Counted from the first letter of the stretch, positions 8,487 through 17,933 are shown. The stretch: DNA of 64,000 nucleotides from Streptomyces capillispiralis (GCF_007829875.1 NZ_VIWV01000001.1:992001-1056000), one strand, 5' to 3'. Program-made: numbers and translations. The notes: generated from the letters alone by a model not told the origin.

Positions 8487-11024
8487 ATGCGGTTCACATC
8501 GCGTCAAGAGCCCATGCGCTTACGAGGGTTGAGCACGAGAAGCACCGCCGGCGCACCAAGGACGAGAACGAGACGACGCCTCTGGGCGGCCACCGTGGCC
8601 GCCGGGGCCGTCACCGCCGGACTGCTGTCGGGTCCCGCCGCCACCGCGCGGCCGGCCCCGGATCCGTCCCTGACAACGATGTCCATCAAGTCGCCCCCGG
8701 GTGGCGCGAACGTACGCGTGCTGCTGTTCCACGGCTCCGCGGCCGGCGGCGACGAATCACCGTTGGTCAACGCCGGGATCGAGACGATCGAGCGGATCGG
8801 GCTGTCGGGGCCGGCCGACCAGCGGTTCAAGGTCACCGCCTCCGACGACGCCTCGGTCTTCACCGACGCGAAGATGCTGGGCCGTTTCAACGCCATCGTG
8901 TTCCTGACCGGGGGCGGCGACGTCCTCGACCCGGACCAGGAGGCGGGCCTGGAGGCGTACATGGAGGCCGGCGGCGGTTTCGTCGGCCTGCACGACGCGG
9001 CCCGCGCGGAGCCCTACTCGGACTGGTTCACCGGTCTCATCGGCGCCCGCCCCACGGCGTCGAGCCCCGAGAAGGTGCAGCGCGCGACGGTCGAGGTCGG
9101 CGACCGCCGGCATCCCTCGACCCAGGGACTGCCCCTGGAGTGGAAGCGCCCCGACAAGTGGCTGAACTGGGCGGAGAACCCCTCCGGTGAGGTGCACACG
9201 GTCGCCAGGGTGCGCGAGTCGACCTACGCTCCCGGCGCGGGCGCCAACGGCGCGGACCATCCGGTGAGCTGGTGCCGCGACTACGACGGCGGCCGGTCCT
9301 TCTACACCGGCATGGGCGGCACGGTGTCGTCGTACGACGAGACCGACTTCCGTGACCACCTGCGCGGCGCCCTGCTGTGGACCACCCGGCTCGTGCAGGC
9401 CGACTGCAAGGCCGCGATCAACGGCAACTACAAGGCGGAGCGGCTGACCCAGCCCAACCAGCCGGGACGGAACGACCAGATCGGCGAGCCGCACGGCCTG
9501 GTCGCCGCCCCCGACGGCCGCGTCTTCTACATCGGCCGCGGCGGCGCCGACTCCTCGCAGCCCGTGGTCACCGACTGGAACGACCCGAACATCGGCAAGG
9601 GCACGGGCGAGATCCACGTCTACGACCCGAAGACCAGGAAGGTCACCCTCGCCGGGGCGCTGACCGTCTTCGGCAACAAGGGCGGCGGCGACGAGCTGAG
9701 GAAGGTCGAGGAGGGCCTGCTCGGCATCGAACTGGACCCGGACTTCCAGGAGAACGGCTGGGTGTACCTGCACTACACGCCGCACTCCGAGATCAACCGG
9801 GACACGCACATGGCCGAGCGGCGGGTCTCCCGCTTCACGCTCGACCAGGCCACCGACAAGCTGGACCTGGCCAGCGAGAAGGTGCTGCTGAAGTGGCCGG
9901 TGCAGATCCACAGCTGCTGCCACGCGGGCGGCGGGATGGCCTGGGACTCCAAGGGCAACCTGTACATCGCCACCGGTGACAACAACTCCAGCGGCTTCAG
10001 CGGCGGTTACTCGGGCAACAACCCCGAGCCCAACTTCAAGGGCGTGTCCTTCGCGGACGCGCGCCGCACCGCCGGCAACACCAACAACCTCAACGGCAAG
10101 ATCCTGCGCATCCACCCCGAGCCGGACGGCACGTACACCCTCCCCGAGGGCAACCTGTTCACCGGCAAGGAGACCGCCGAGGGCGGCGGCAAGACGCGCG
10201 GCGAGATCTATGTGATGGGTGTGCGCAACCCGGCGCGCATCTCCGTCGACAAGGAGACCGACACGCTCTACGCGGGCTGGGTCGGTCCGGACGCCGGTCA
10301 GCCGTCGACGACCTGGGGCCCGGCCAAGTACGACACGTTCGCGGTGATCACCAAGGCGTCCAACCGGGGCTGGCCGTACTGCATGGGCAACAAGCAGCCC
10401 TACCGGGACCGCAACCTGCCCGACCCGTCCAAGCCGCTGGGCTGGTACGACTGCGACCACCCGAGGAACGAGTCGCCGAACAACGACGGCCTGGTGAACG
10501 TGCCGCCGGTGACCGGCAACAACATCTGGTACTCGCCGCAGGGCGGGGCGCCCGACTACCCGCGGGACGCCGCGGGAGTCCCCTCCTACAAGGCGGAGGA
10601 GGCCACCTACCGGCTGCCCTGGCTCAAGGGCGGCGGCCAGGCCGCGATGAACGGCCCGCTCTACCGCTACGACGAGTCGAGCACGAGTGAGACCAAGTGG
10701 CCGGCCTACTGGGACGGCAAGTGGTTCGTCGGTGACTTCTACGACGCCGACCAGCCGCGCAACGCGGTGCTGATGGATCCGAGGACACAGGGTGACGGCG
10801 GTCTGCCGGTGCACTCGGAGTCACTGAAGAAGATCGTGCCGATCGGCAACGACGGCATCAAGAACCTGATGGACTGGAGGTTCGGTCCGGACGGCGCGCT
10901 GTACGTCCTCGACTACGGCCGCGGCTTCTTCACCTCCGACACCAAGTCCGCGCTGTGGCGGGTCACCTACACGGGCGGCGGGCCGACCCCGGCCGCCGGT
11001 CAGCTGGCGAGGAAGGCCGAGTGA
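8487..11024 (+). CDS. Secreted ThuA-domain / PQQ-type sugar dehydrogenase fusion
   Basis: An 845-residue exported protein. A basic, hydrophobic signal (RTRTRRRLWAATVAAGAV) is followed by a ThuA-like domain (about residues 70-300; VRVLLFHGSAAGG, FVGLHDAARAEPYSDW, LLWTTRLVQADC). From about residue 325 to 830 comes a glucose/sorbosone-dehydrogenase-type beta-propeller (IGEPHGLVAAPDG, EGLLGIELDPDFQENGWVYLHYT, YVMGVRNPARISVD, DWRFGPDGALYVLDYG). ThuA proteins act on 3-keto-type sugars; the propeller family oxidises sugars using PQQ and an electron acceptor. The following gene starts inside this stop codon (GTGA) and encodes a blue-copper domain, so the two are coexpressed. GTG 8475 and ATG 8514 are alternative starts. 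The sugar substrate is unknown. Confidence 0.88.
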   Translation: MRFTSRQEPMRLRGLSTRSTAGAPRTRTRRRLWAATVAAGAVTAGLLSGPAATARPAPDPSLTTMSIKSPPGGANVRVLLFHGSAAGGDESPLVNAGIETIERIGLSGPADQRFKVTASDDASVFTDAKMLGRFNAIVFLTGGGDVLDPDQEAGLEAYMEAGGGFVGLHDAARAEPYSDWFTGLIGARPTASSPEKVQRATVEVGDRRHPSTQGLPLEWKRPDKWLNWAENPSGEVHTVARVRESTYAPGAGANGADHPVSWCRDYDGGRSFYTGMGGTVSSYDETDFRDHLRGALLWTTRLVQADCKAAINGNYKAERLTQPNQPGRNDQIGEPHGLVAAPDGRVFYIGRGGADSSQPVVTDWNDPNIGKGTGEIHVYDPKTRKVTLAGALTVFGNKGGGDELRKVEEGLLGIELDPDFQENGWVYLHYTPHSEINRDTHMAERRVSRFTLDQATDKLDLASEKVLLKWPVQIHSCCHAGGGMAWDSKGNLYIATGDNNSSGFSGGYSGNNPEPNFKGVSFADARRTAGNTNNLNGKILRIHPEPDGTYTLPEGNLFTGKETAEGGGKTRGEIYVMGVRNPARISVDKETDTLYAGWVGPDAGQPSTTWGPAKYDTFAVITKASNRGWPYCMGNKQPYRDRNLPDPSKPLGWYDCDHPRNESPNNDGLVNVPPVTGNNIWYSPQGGAPDYPRDAAGVPSYKAEEATYRLPWLKGGGQAAMNGPLYRYDESSTSETKWPAYWDGKWFVGDFYDADQPRNAVLMDPRTQGDGGLPVHSESLKKIVPIGNDGIKNLMDWRFGPDGALYVLDYGRGFFTSDTKSALWRVTYTGGGPTPAAGQLARKAE

Positions 11025-13240
11025 AACCAGTGATACGGCAACGAAGAATGTGGGCTGCCCTGCTGGCCGCCCTGCTCATGATGCTCGGCCTGCAGACGGC
11101 GACGTCCACGGCCGGCGAGACCGACTCAACCGACACGGCGGCCGCGGCCCAGGTGCTCACCTGGACCGCCGGCGACGGCATCACCGAGTACACCTCCGCG
11201 CCGGCGACCGCGGTGGCCGGTCCGGCGACGATCGTCTTCGAGAACAGCGCGGCCACCGGCAACACCACCGGGATGCCGCACACGCTGACGTTCGCGACCT
11301 CCGACCCGGAGTTCAACAACGACGTCCAGCTGAACATCCTGGCCAGTCCGAACGACGCCCAGGGCGGCAAGCACACCGCCGAGGTGACCCTCACCCCGGG
11401 CCGCTACTTCTACCACTGCACCATCCCCGGCCACGGGGAGATGCAGGGCATCCTGACGGTGACCGAGGGCGGCGGTGAGGACACCACCGCGCCGGAGGCC
11501 ACGGCGAAGGTGAACGGCACGCGGAACTCCGAGGGCCAGTACGTGGGTTCGGCGAGCGTGACGGTCGAGGCCACCGACGCGGGCTCGGGCGTGGACCGGA
11601 TCGAGTACGCGCTCGGGGCCGACGGCGCCTGGCAGCCGTACACCGCCCCGGTCGTCTTCGACCAGGTCGGCACGCACTCGGTGCGCTACCGCGCGCTGGA
11701 CAAGGCGGGCAACGTCTCGGCCGAGGAGAGTGTGGAGTTCACGGTCGTCGCGCAGCCCTCCGACGACACCACGGCGCCGGAGACCTCGGCGACCGTGGAC
11801 GGCGAGAAGAACGCCGACGGGGCCTACATCGACATGGCGACGGTCACCGTCACCGCGTCGGACACCGGCTCCGGCGTCAACACCATCGAGTACGCGCTCG
11901 GGGCCGACGGTGCCTGGCAGGCGTACACCGGGCCGGTGATGGTCCACCAGGCCGGGACGCACACGGTGCGCTACCGCGCCACCGACAAGGCGGGCAACGC
12001 GGCGGCGGAGAAGAGCGTGGAGTTCACGGTCGTCGCCGCTCCCCCGCAGGACACCACCCCGCCCGCGACCGGCGTGACCGTCGAGGGCACCAGGAACTCC
12101 GACGGTGCCTACGTCGGTGACGCCACCGTGACGATCAGCGCGGACGACGGGCACGGCGGTTCGGGGGTCGCGGGCATCGAGTACTCGCTCGACGGCGGAC
12201 CGTACCTGGCGTACACCGAGCCCGTGGTCGTCGACCGGGCGGGCCGGCACACCGTGGCCTACCGGGCGACCGACAAGGCCGGCAACACCTCCCAGCCGCT
12301 CACGGCGACCTTCACGGTGGTGGCGGACGGCGGGGTGCCCGCGCCCAACTGCCCGGAGTACGACGAGCGGCTGACGGTGATCGTCGGCACGGTCGACTCG
12401 GGCGTGCCGAACCGGGTCACCAACAACCGGTGCCGGATCGGCGAGCTGATCGAGGACGAGAAGGAGTGGACCTCGCAGGCCCTCTTCCTCAAGCACGTCA
12501 AGGGCGTCCTGGACGCGCTGCAGAAGGAAGGGGTCATCGACAAGCGGGAGCACCGCGCCGTCACCAAGGCGGCCCGTGAGTCCGGGATCGGCAAGCCCGG
12601 CCAGACCGAGGGCTACCGCAAGATCCTCGACGGCAGCGCGGAGTCCTTCGCCCGGTGGGAGCAGGTCGGCGGCGGTTCGTTCGCGCTGAACCCGGACGGG
12701 TCGATCACCTCCGGCACCACCAAGCCGGGCCTCGGCATGCTGTGGTTCCCGGAGCGCAAGTACGGCGACTTCTCGCTGAAGCTCCAGTGGCGTGACGACG
12801 CCCCGGGCACCGGCAACGCCAACTCCGGTGTGTTCGTGCGGTTCCCGCAGGTCCACGACCACCCGGAGGAGTCGCGTCCGGAGTGGGCCGCCATCAAGTA
12901 CGGGCACGAGGTCCAGGTGTTCGACTCGCCCTCCGGCGACATGTACAAGACGGGCTCGGTCTACGGCTTCGACCGGGTGGGCCTGGCCGGTGCGGGCGTG
13001 ACGCAGAAGGGCACCTGGAACGACTACGAGATCCGGGTGGTGGACCAGCACTACTCGGTCTACCGCAACGGCGTGCTGATCAACGAGTTCGACAACACCG
13101 GCGGCCAGCTGTTCGAGCCGCCGCGGTCGGACGACCCGGGCACCGACGGGCGGCGGTTCGCCTCCGGCTACATCGGGCTCCAGGTGCACGGCACGACGGA
13201 CGTGGTCTCCTACCGGGACGTCCGGATCAGGGAGCTGTAG
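11021..13240 (+). CDS. Secreted cupredoxin - OmpL47 repeats - DUF1080 glycosidase protein
   Basis: A 739-residue exported multidomain protein. A signal (MWAALLAALLMMLGLQTATS) leads to a blue-copper domain with ligands His87, Cys133, His138 and Met141 (HCTIPGHGEM). Three OmpL47/Ig-like repeats of about 95 residues follow (roughly 160-440, each with GSGVxxIEYxLxG and VRYRAxDKAGN), then a short helical linker and a DUF1080 domain (about 531-739; GNANSGVFVRF, NDYEIRVVDQHYSVYRNG). DUF1080 is the 3-keto-disaccharide hydrolase family with a concanavalin-like fold. The GTG start overlaps the previous stop and has GAGGAAGG upstream, so translation is coupled. The likely role is electron uptake plus keto-sugar cleavage; this is inference. 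Confidence 0.88.
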   Translation: MKPVIRQRRMWAALLAALLMMLGLQTATSTAGETDSTDTAAAAQVLTWTAGDGITEYTSAPATAVAGPATIVFENSAATGNTTGMPHTLTFATSDPEFNNDVQLNILASPNDAQGGKHTAEVTLTPGRYFYHCTIPGHGEMQGILTVTEGGGEDTTAPEATAKVNGTRNSEGQYVGSASVTVEATDAGSGVDRIEYALGADGAWQPYTAPVVFDQVGTHSVRYRALDKAGNVSAEESVEFTVVAQPSDDTTAPETSATVDGEKNADGAYIDMATVTVTASDTGSGVNTIEYALGADGAWQAYTGPVMVHQAGTHTVRYRATDKAGNAAAEKSVEFTVVAAPPQDTTPPATGVTVEGTRNSDGAYVGDATVTISADDGHGGSGVAGIEYSLDGGPYLAYTEPVVVDRAGRHTVAYRATDKAGNTSQPLTATFTVVADGGVPAPNCPEYDERLTVIVGTVDSGVPNRVTNNRCRIGELIEDEKEWTSQALFLKHVKGVLDALQKEGVIDKREHRAVTKAARESGIGKPGQTEGYRKILDGSAESFARWEQVGGGSFALNPDGSITSGTTKPGLGMLWFPERKYGDFSLKLQWRDDAPGTGNANSGVFVRFPQVHDHPEESRPEWAAIKYGHEVQVFDSPSGDMYKTGSVYGFDRVGLAGAGVTQKGTWNDYEIRVVDQHYSVYRNGVLINEFDNTGGQLFEPPRSDDPGTDGRRFASGYIGLQVHGTTDVVSYRDVRIREL

Positions 13241-13269
13241 TCCCGCACGGCCACGTGTGACGCGCCGGG

Positions 13270-14292
13270 TCAGGAGGCCGAGGGTTTCGGCTTCCTGGCC
13301 CGGCTCGGCTGTACCCGGCTGGGCTCGCCGGGCATCTTCGGGTACTCGGGCGGGTAGGGCAGGTCGCCGAGGCCGTGGTCGTGCTCGTCCCGCCGGGCGA
13401 GTTCGAGCAGCGGCTCCAGCGAGAAGGCGTGGTCGTCCATGTCCGCGTGCACGTCGCCGAGTTCGGCGAAGCGCGCGGGCATGGTCGCGAGGTCGAAGTC
13501 CCGCGGATGCGCGACGCCGACCTCGTCCCAGCGCAGGGGCGCCGAGACGGGCGCGTGCGGGCGGGGGCGCACGGAGTAGGCGGAGGCGATGGTGCGGTCG
13601 CGGGCGGTCTGGTTGTAGTCGATGAAGATGCGCTCGCCGCGTTCCTCCTTCCACCACTTGATGGTGACCCGCTCCGGCATTCGGCGCTCCATCTCGCGGC
13701 CGACGGCGATGGCGGCGCGGCGGACCTGGGTGAAGGTCCAGCGCGGCTCGATGGGCACGAAGACGTGCAGGCCCCGGCCGCCGGAGGTCTTGGGCCAGCC
13801 GCGCAGCCCGTGCTCGTCCAGCACGGCGCGCAGTTCACGGGCGGCGCGGGCGGCGTCGTCGTAGTCGGTGCCGGGCTGCGGGTCGAGGTCGATGCGGAGT
13901 TCGTCGGGGTGGTCGACGTCGTCGCGGCGCACCGGCCAGGGGTGGAAGACGAGGGTGCCGTACTGGGCGGCCCACACCACCGCGGCCTCCTCGGTGGGGC
14001 ACATCTCGTCGGCGCTGCGGCCGCTGGGGAAGGTGATGTGGGCGGTGGGGATCCAGTCGGGCATGCCCTTGGGGGCGCGCTTCTGGTAGAACCACTCGCC
14101 GGTGAGGCCGTCCGGGTAGCGCTGCAGGGTGGTGGGCCGGTTCCTGAGGGCGCGCAGGATGCCGGGGCCGACGGCGGCGTAGTAGCGGGCGAGGTCGAGC
14201 TTGGTGAAGCCGCGTTCCGGGAAGAACAGCTTGTCCGGGCTGGACAGCCGTACCGTCCGGCCGGCCACCTCGAGTTCCACCGCGTCACCCAT
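13270..14292 (-). CDS. ligD: Stand-alone LigD-type DNA polymerase/primase
   Basis: A 340-residue archaeo-eukaryotic primase-fold polymerase equivalent to the POL domain of LigD. Visible segments include RTVRLSSPDKLFFPERGFTKLDLA, YQKRAPKGMPDW, the metal-binding DLDP, KTSGGRGLHVFVP and FIDYNQTARDRTIASAYSVR. It extends ends and fills gaps in Ku-dependent non-homologous end joining. ATG 14292 is preferred; 12 upstream residues to 14328 look non-coding. The phosphoesterase and ligase parts of full-length LigD are absent, and an ATP-dependent ligase lies divergently next door. No ku gene is in the window. Confidence 0.9.
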   Translation of the reverse strand: MGDAVELEVAGRTVRLSSPDKLFFPERGFTKLDLARYYAAVGPGILRALRNRPTTLQRYPDGLTGEWFYQKRAPKGMPDWIPTAHITFPSGRSADEMCPTEEAAVVWAAQYGTLVFHPWPVRRDDVDHPDELRIDLDPQPGTDYDDAARAARELRAVLDEHGLRGWPKTSGGRGLHVFVPIEPRWTFTQVRRAAIAVGREMERRMPERVTIKWWKEERGERIFIDYNQTARDRTIASAYSVRPRPHAPVSAPLRWDEVGVAHPRDFDLATMPARFAELGDVHADMDDHAFSLEPLLELARRDEHDHGLGDLPYPPEYPKMPGEPSRVQPSRARKPKPSAS

Positions 14293-14418
14293 GCGAGCCA
14301 CGGTAGGCGCAGGGGGCACGCCTCGCACATCAGCCGCCGCGGCTCATCGCGTGCCGCGGGGGCCTCACCTCGATGTGCTCGGCAGGCGGGCCGCGCGGGG
14401 CGCTCCTACAGTCGGAGC

Positions 14419-15486
14419 ATGGATCTGCCCGTCATGCCACCCGTGAAGCCGATGCTCGCCAAGTCCGTGGCGAGCATCCCGCCCGGGATGCAGTACGAGG
14501 CGAAGTGGGACGGCTTCCGGGCGATCGTGTTCCGTGACGGCGCCGAGGTGGAGCTGGGCAGCCGCACCGGGAAGCCGCTGACCAGGTACTTCCCGGAGCT
14601 GGTGGAGGCGGTGCGGGAGCGGCTGCCCGAGCGGTGCGTGGTGGACGGGGAGATCGTCATCGCGCGGGAGGGGCATCTGGACTTCGACGCGCTCACCGAG
14701 CGGATCCACCCGGCGGACTCACGGGTGCGGATGCTGGCGGAGCGCACTCCGGCGTCGTTCGTCGCGTTCGACCTGCTGGCGCTGGCGGACGAGTCGCTGC
14801 TGGACGTGCCGCTGACCGGCCGGCGGGAGCTGCTGACCGGGGCGCTGGCGGGAGTCACCCCTCCGGTGCACGTGGCGCCGGCGACCACCGATGTGGAGGT
14901 GGCGCGGGGGTGGTTCGAGCAGTACGAGGGGGCGGGCCTGGACGGGGTGATCGCCAAGCCGCTGGACCTGCGGTACCGGCAGGACCAGCGCGCCATGTTC
15001 AAGATCAAGCACGAGCGGACGGCGGACGTGGTCGTGGCCGGGTACCGCCTGCACAAGAGCGGCCCGGTGGTGGGCTCGCTGCTGCTGGGCCTCTACGACT
15101 CCGGCGGCGCCCTCCAGCACGTCGGGGTGTCGGCCGCGTTCTCCATGAAGCGACGCGCGGAGCTGGTCGAGGAGTTGGAGCCGCTGCGCCTGGACGACGT
15201 GTCCGTGCATCCGTGGGCGGCCTGGGCGGACGAGGCGGCACACGAGACGGCGCGGCTGCCGGGCGCGCCGAGCCGCTGGTCGGGGCGGAAGGACCTGTCG
15301 TGGGTGCCGCTGCGTCCGGAGCGGGTGGCGGAGGTGGCGTACGACCACATGGAGAACGGGCAGCGCTTCCGGCACACCGCCCGTTTCCGCCGCTGGCGCC
15401 CGGACCGCACCCCGCACAGCTGCACCTACGCGCAGTTGGAGGAGCCGGTGCGCTACGACCTGGCCGAGATCCTGGGCGGCCCCTGA
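14419..15486 (+). CDS. ATP-dependent DNA ligase (LigC-like)
   Basis: A 355-residue ATP-dependent ligase with an adenylation domain (nucleotidyl-lysine motif YEAKWDGFR; also VDGEIV, FVAFDLLAL, LDGVIAKPLDLRY, FKIKHERTADVVV) and a C-terminal OB domain. It seals nicks and serves backup end joining or base-excision repair in actinobacteria. A TACAGT -10-like hexamer ends six bases before ATG 14419, and the GGAG is only one base from the start, so the mRNA may be leaderless. Its divergent neighbour is the LigD-type polymerase, so the two halves of the repair activity share one 126-base region. Confidence 0.9.
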   Translation: MDLPVMPPVKPMLAKSVASIPPGMQYEAKWDGFRAIVFRDGAEVELGSRTGKPLTRYFPELVEAVRERLPERCVVDGEIVIAREGHLDFDALTERIHPADSRVRMLAERTPASFVAFDLLALADESLLDVPLTGRRELLTGALAGVTPPVHVAPATTDVEVARGWFEQYEGAGLDGVIAKPLDLRYRQDQRAMFKIKHERTADVVVAGYRLHKSGPVVGSLLLGLYDSGGALQHVGVSAAFSMKRRAELVEELEPLRLDDVSVHPWAAWADEAAHETARLPGAPSRWSGRKDLSWVPLRPERVAEVAYDHMENGQRFRHTARFRRWRPDRTPHSCTYAQLEEPVRYDLAEILGGP

Positions 15487-15514
15487 GCCGGGGGCCGCCG
15501 CGGGAGCCGGGGGG

Positions 15515-16705
15515 TCAGGGCTGCATCAGCACCTTGACGGCGCCGTCCTCCTTCTTCTGGAACATCGCGTAGGCCTGCGGCGCCTCGGCGAGCGGTACGC
15601 GGTGGGTGGCGAAGTCCTCGACGCCGAGCGGGTCCTCGTCGGTGAGGTAGGGGATGATCTCGTCGCTCCAGCGGCGTACGTTGGCCTGGCCCATGCGCAT
15701 CTGGATCTGCTTGTCGAACAGGGTGAGCATGGGCATCGGGTCGGCCATCCCACCGTAGACGCCGCTGATCGAGATGGTGCCGCCGCGGCGCACCAGTTCG
15801 ATGGCGGTGTGCAGGGCGGCGAGCCGGTCCACGCTGAAGCGTTCGGCCATCGGGCCGCTGAGTTTCCTGGGCAGCAGGGCGGAGGCGTTCTGCACCAGTC
15901 GGGCCGCCGCGCTGCCGTGCGCCTCGGTGCCGACGGCGTCGATCACGGCGTCGGGGCCGCGGCCGTCGGTCTGGTCGCGGATCGCGGCGACGAGTTCCTT
16001 CTCGTCGTCGAAGGAGCGCAGGTCGAAGGTCTCCACGCCCCGCTCGCGCGCCCGGCGCAGCCGCTCGGGGACCAGGTCCACGCCGAACACCCGCCCGGCG
16101 CCCTTGACCTGGGCGACCCGGCAGGCCATGTCGCCGATGGGGCCGAGGCCGAGCACGGCGACGCTGCCGCCCTGCGGGACGCCCGCGTAGGCGACCGCCT
16201 GCCAGGCGGTGGGCAGTACGTCGGAGAGGTAGACGAACCGGTCGTCGGGCGGTCCCTCGGGGACCTTGATCGGGCCGTACTGGGCCTGGGGGACGCGCAG
16301 GTACTCGGCCTGGGCGCCGGGCACCGCGCCGTAGAGGCGGGTGTAGCCGAACAGGGCCGCGCCCATGCCCTCGGAGCTGACCTGGGTGGTCTCGCACTGG
16401 GTGGGCAGTCCGGTCAGGCACATCCAGCAGTTGCCGCAGGCGATCTGGAACGGCACCACGACCCGGTCGCCCACCTGGAGGTCGGGCACGGCCGCGCCGA
16501 CCTCCTCGACGATGCCCATCGGCTCGTGGCCGAGGATGTCGCCCGGGGTCATGAACGGGGTGAGCACCTCGTACAGGTGCAGGTCCGAGCCGCACAGCCC
16601 GGTGGAGGTGATGCGGATGACCGCGTCCGTCGGCTCCTCGATGCGTGGGTCGGGCACGTTCTCCACCCGTACGTCCCGCTTTCCCTGCCAGGTCAGTGCC
16701 CTCAT
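15515..16705 (-). CDS. Zinc-dependent alcohol dehydrogenase (glutathione-independent FDH-like)
   Basis: A 396-residue medium-chain dehydrogenase. The catalytic zinc site (TGLCGSDLHLY, GHEPMGIVEEVG), the structural-zinc cysteine cluster (CGNCWMCLTGLPTQC) and the Rossmann glycine motif (VLGLGPIGDMACRVAQ) are complete. Length and the extra insertion around residues 120-140 resemble the formaldehyde-dehydrogenase-like subfamily, which oxidises aldehydes or alcohols with NAD+. GGAGGGAGCGG precedes ATG 16705. It converges on the ligase gene with a 28-base gap and is divergent from the DUF3048 lipoprotein. The substrate is not predictable. Confidence 0.9.
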   Translation of the reverse strand: MRALTWQGKRDVRVENVPDPRIEEPTDAVIRITSTGLCGSDLHLYEVLTPFMTPGDILGHEPMGIVEEVGAAVPDLQVGDRVVVPFQIACGNCWMCLTGLPTQCETTQVSSEGMGAALFGYTRLYGAVPGAQAEYLRVPQAQYGPIKVPEGPPDDRFVYLSDVLPTAWQAVAYAGVPQGGSVAVLGLGPIGDMACRVAQVKGAGRVFGVDLVPERLRRARERGVETFDLRSFDDEKELVAAIRDQTDGRGPDAVIDAVGTEAHGSAAARLVQNASALLPRKLSGPMAERFSVDRLAALHTAIELVRRGGTISISGVYGGMADPMPMLTLFDKQIQMRMGQANVRRWSDEIIPYLTDEDPLGVEDFATHRVPLAEAPQAYAMFQKKEDGAVKVLMQP

Positions 16706-16903
16706 CTGCGCCCGCTCCCTCCGTGGTGGCCGGTGTGTCGCTCGTGCGGTGGGCGTCCGGGTACCCGAGCGGTCTCCGGCCGAACCGCCCGTCGCTGAGC
16801 CGATCGGCGGACCACACCGCGCGGGACCGCTTCCGGCCAGGTATGGCCAGTAACGATCGGACAAGCACACAATCAAGACATCAGATGACATGAGGTAGGC
16901 GCG

Positions 16904-17914
16904 GTGGCGACGGTGGGCACGGAACGACGGGCACGCGCACGGCGCGGCGCGGGTACGAGGGTGCTGCTGGCCGCCCTGGCGGCGGCCACCCTGGCGGCGG
17001 GCTGCACGACGTCGGAGGGCCCCGGCGACGACGGACGCGGATCGCCCCGCCAGTCGTCCCCCGCGCCCCGGGAGACGGGGCCGGCGGAGGAGGCGGACAG
17101 TCCGCCCGTGCTCGCGGTGAAGATCGACAACGCCCGCGCCGCCCGGCCCCACACGGGCCTCCAGGACGCGGACGTGGTGTACGTCGAGCAGGTCGAGGGC
17201 GGGATGAGCCGGCTGATGGCGCTGTACGCCACCCGGCTGCCCGAATCCGTCGGGCCGGTGCGCAGCGCCCGCGAGTCGGATCTGGAGCTGCTGCGCCAGT
17301 TCGACCGGCCGGTGCTGGCCTTCTCCGGGGCGCAGGGCAAGCTGCTGCCGCTGATCGACCGGGCGCCGCTGGAGGCGGTGACACCGGAGACGGAGGCCGG
17401 GGCCTGGGCCCGGGGCACCGGCCGCCCCGCCCCGCACAACCTGTATCTGCGGCCCGGCCGGCTGATGGACGAGCCGCCCGGCGCGGCCGCCCTGACCACC
17501 GGTTTCCGCTACGGGCGCCCGCCCGCGGCCGGCGCACCCGAGGACGAGCTGACGGTGCGCTACCCCGCGGCCCGCACCACCTTCACCTGGTCCGACGACC
17601 GCGACCGCTGGCTGGTGTCGATGGACGGTACGCCCGCCGTCACCACGGAGGGCGAGCGGCTGGCGCCCGCGACGGTCGTCGTGCAGTACGTGACCGTGCG
17701 CCGGTCCGGCTTCCAGGACTTCCTCGGCAACAACACGCCGTACACCGAGACGGTGGACTCCGGTGAGGCGACCGTGCTGCGCGGCGGACGCGCCTACGAG
17801 GCGCGCTGGGAGCGTCCGGCCGCCGAGGACGGCACCTCCTTCACCACCGCCGCGGGCGAGCGGTTGAACTTCGCGCGCGGTCAGGTGTGGGTGGTGTACG
17901 CGAAGGCGCCCTGA
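16904..17914 (+). CDS. DUF3048 domain lipoprotein (YerB-like)
   Basis: A 336-residue exported lipoprotein. The N-terminus has a basic region, a hydrophobic stretch and a lipobox (LAAGC, cysteine near residue 34). Next come a Pro/Ser/Glu-rich linker and the two-part DUF3048 fold (LAVKIDNARAARPHTGLQDADVVY, RLMALYATRLPESVGPVRSARESD; later TVRRSGFQDFLGNNTPYTETV). The biochemical function of this family is unknown. GTG 16904 follows a GAGGTAGG-type ribosome site. It is transcribed away from the dehydrogenase across a 198-base gap in which no clear element was seen. Confidence 0.88.
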   Translation: MATVGTERRARARRGAGTRVLLAALAAATLAAGCTTSEGPGDDGRGSPRQSSPAPRETGPAEEADSPPVLAVKIDNARAARPHTGLQDADVVYVEQVEGGMSRLMALYATRLPESVGPVRSARESDLELLRQFDRPVLAFSGAQGKLLPLIDRAPLEAVTPETEAGAWARGTGRPAPHNLYLRPGRLMDEPPGAAALTTGFRYGRPPAAGAPEDELTVRYPAARTTFTWSDDRDRWLVSMDGTPAVTTEGERLAPATVVVQYVTVRRSGFQDFLGNNTPYTETVDSGEATVLRGGRAYEARWERPAAEDGTSFTTAAGERLNFARGQVWVVYAKAP

Positions 17915-17933
17915 GCCGTCCGGCCGGCCGGTG

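Noticed and set aside
8757..10814. 685-residue open frame on the minus strand
   Set aside because: It overlaps the PQQ dehydrogenase gene fully and reads as low-complexity Val/Arg/Gly sequence typical of antisense frames.
11126..13657. 843-residue open frame on the minus strand
   Set aside because: It lies opposite two well-supported genes, has no recognisable domain, and its composition is the mirror of GC-rich coding DNA.
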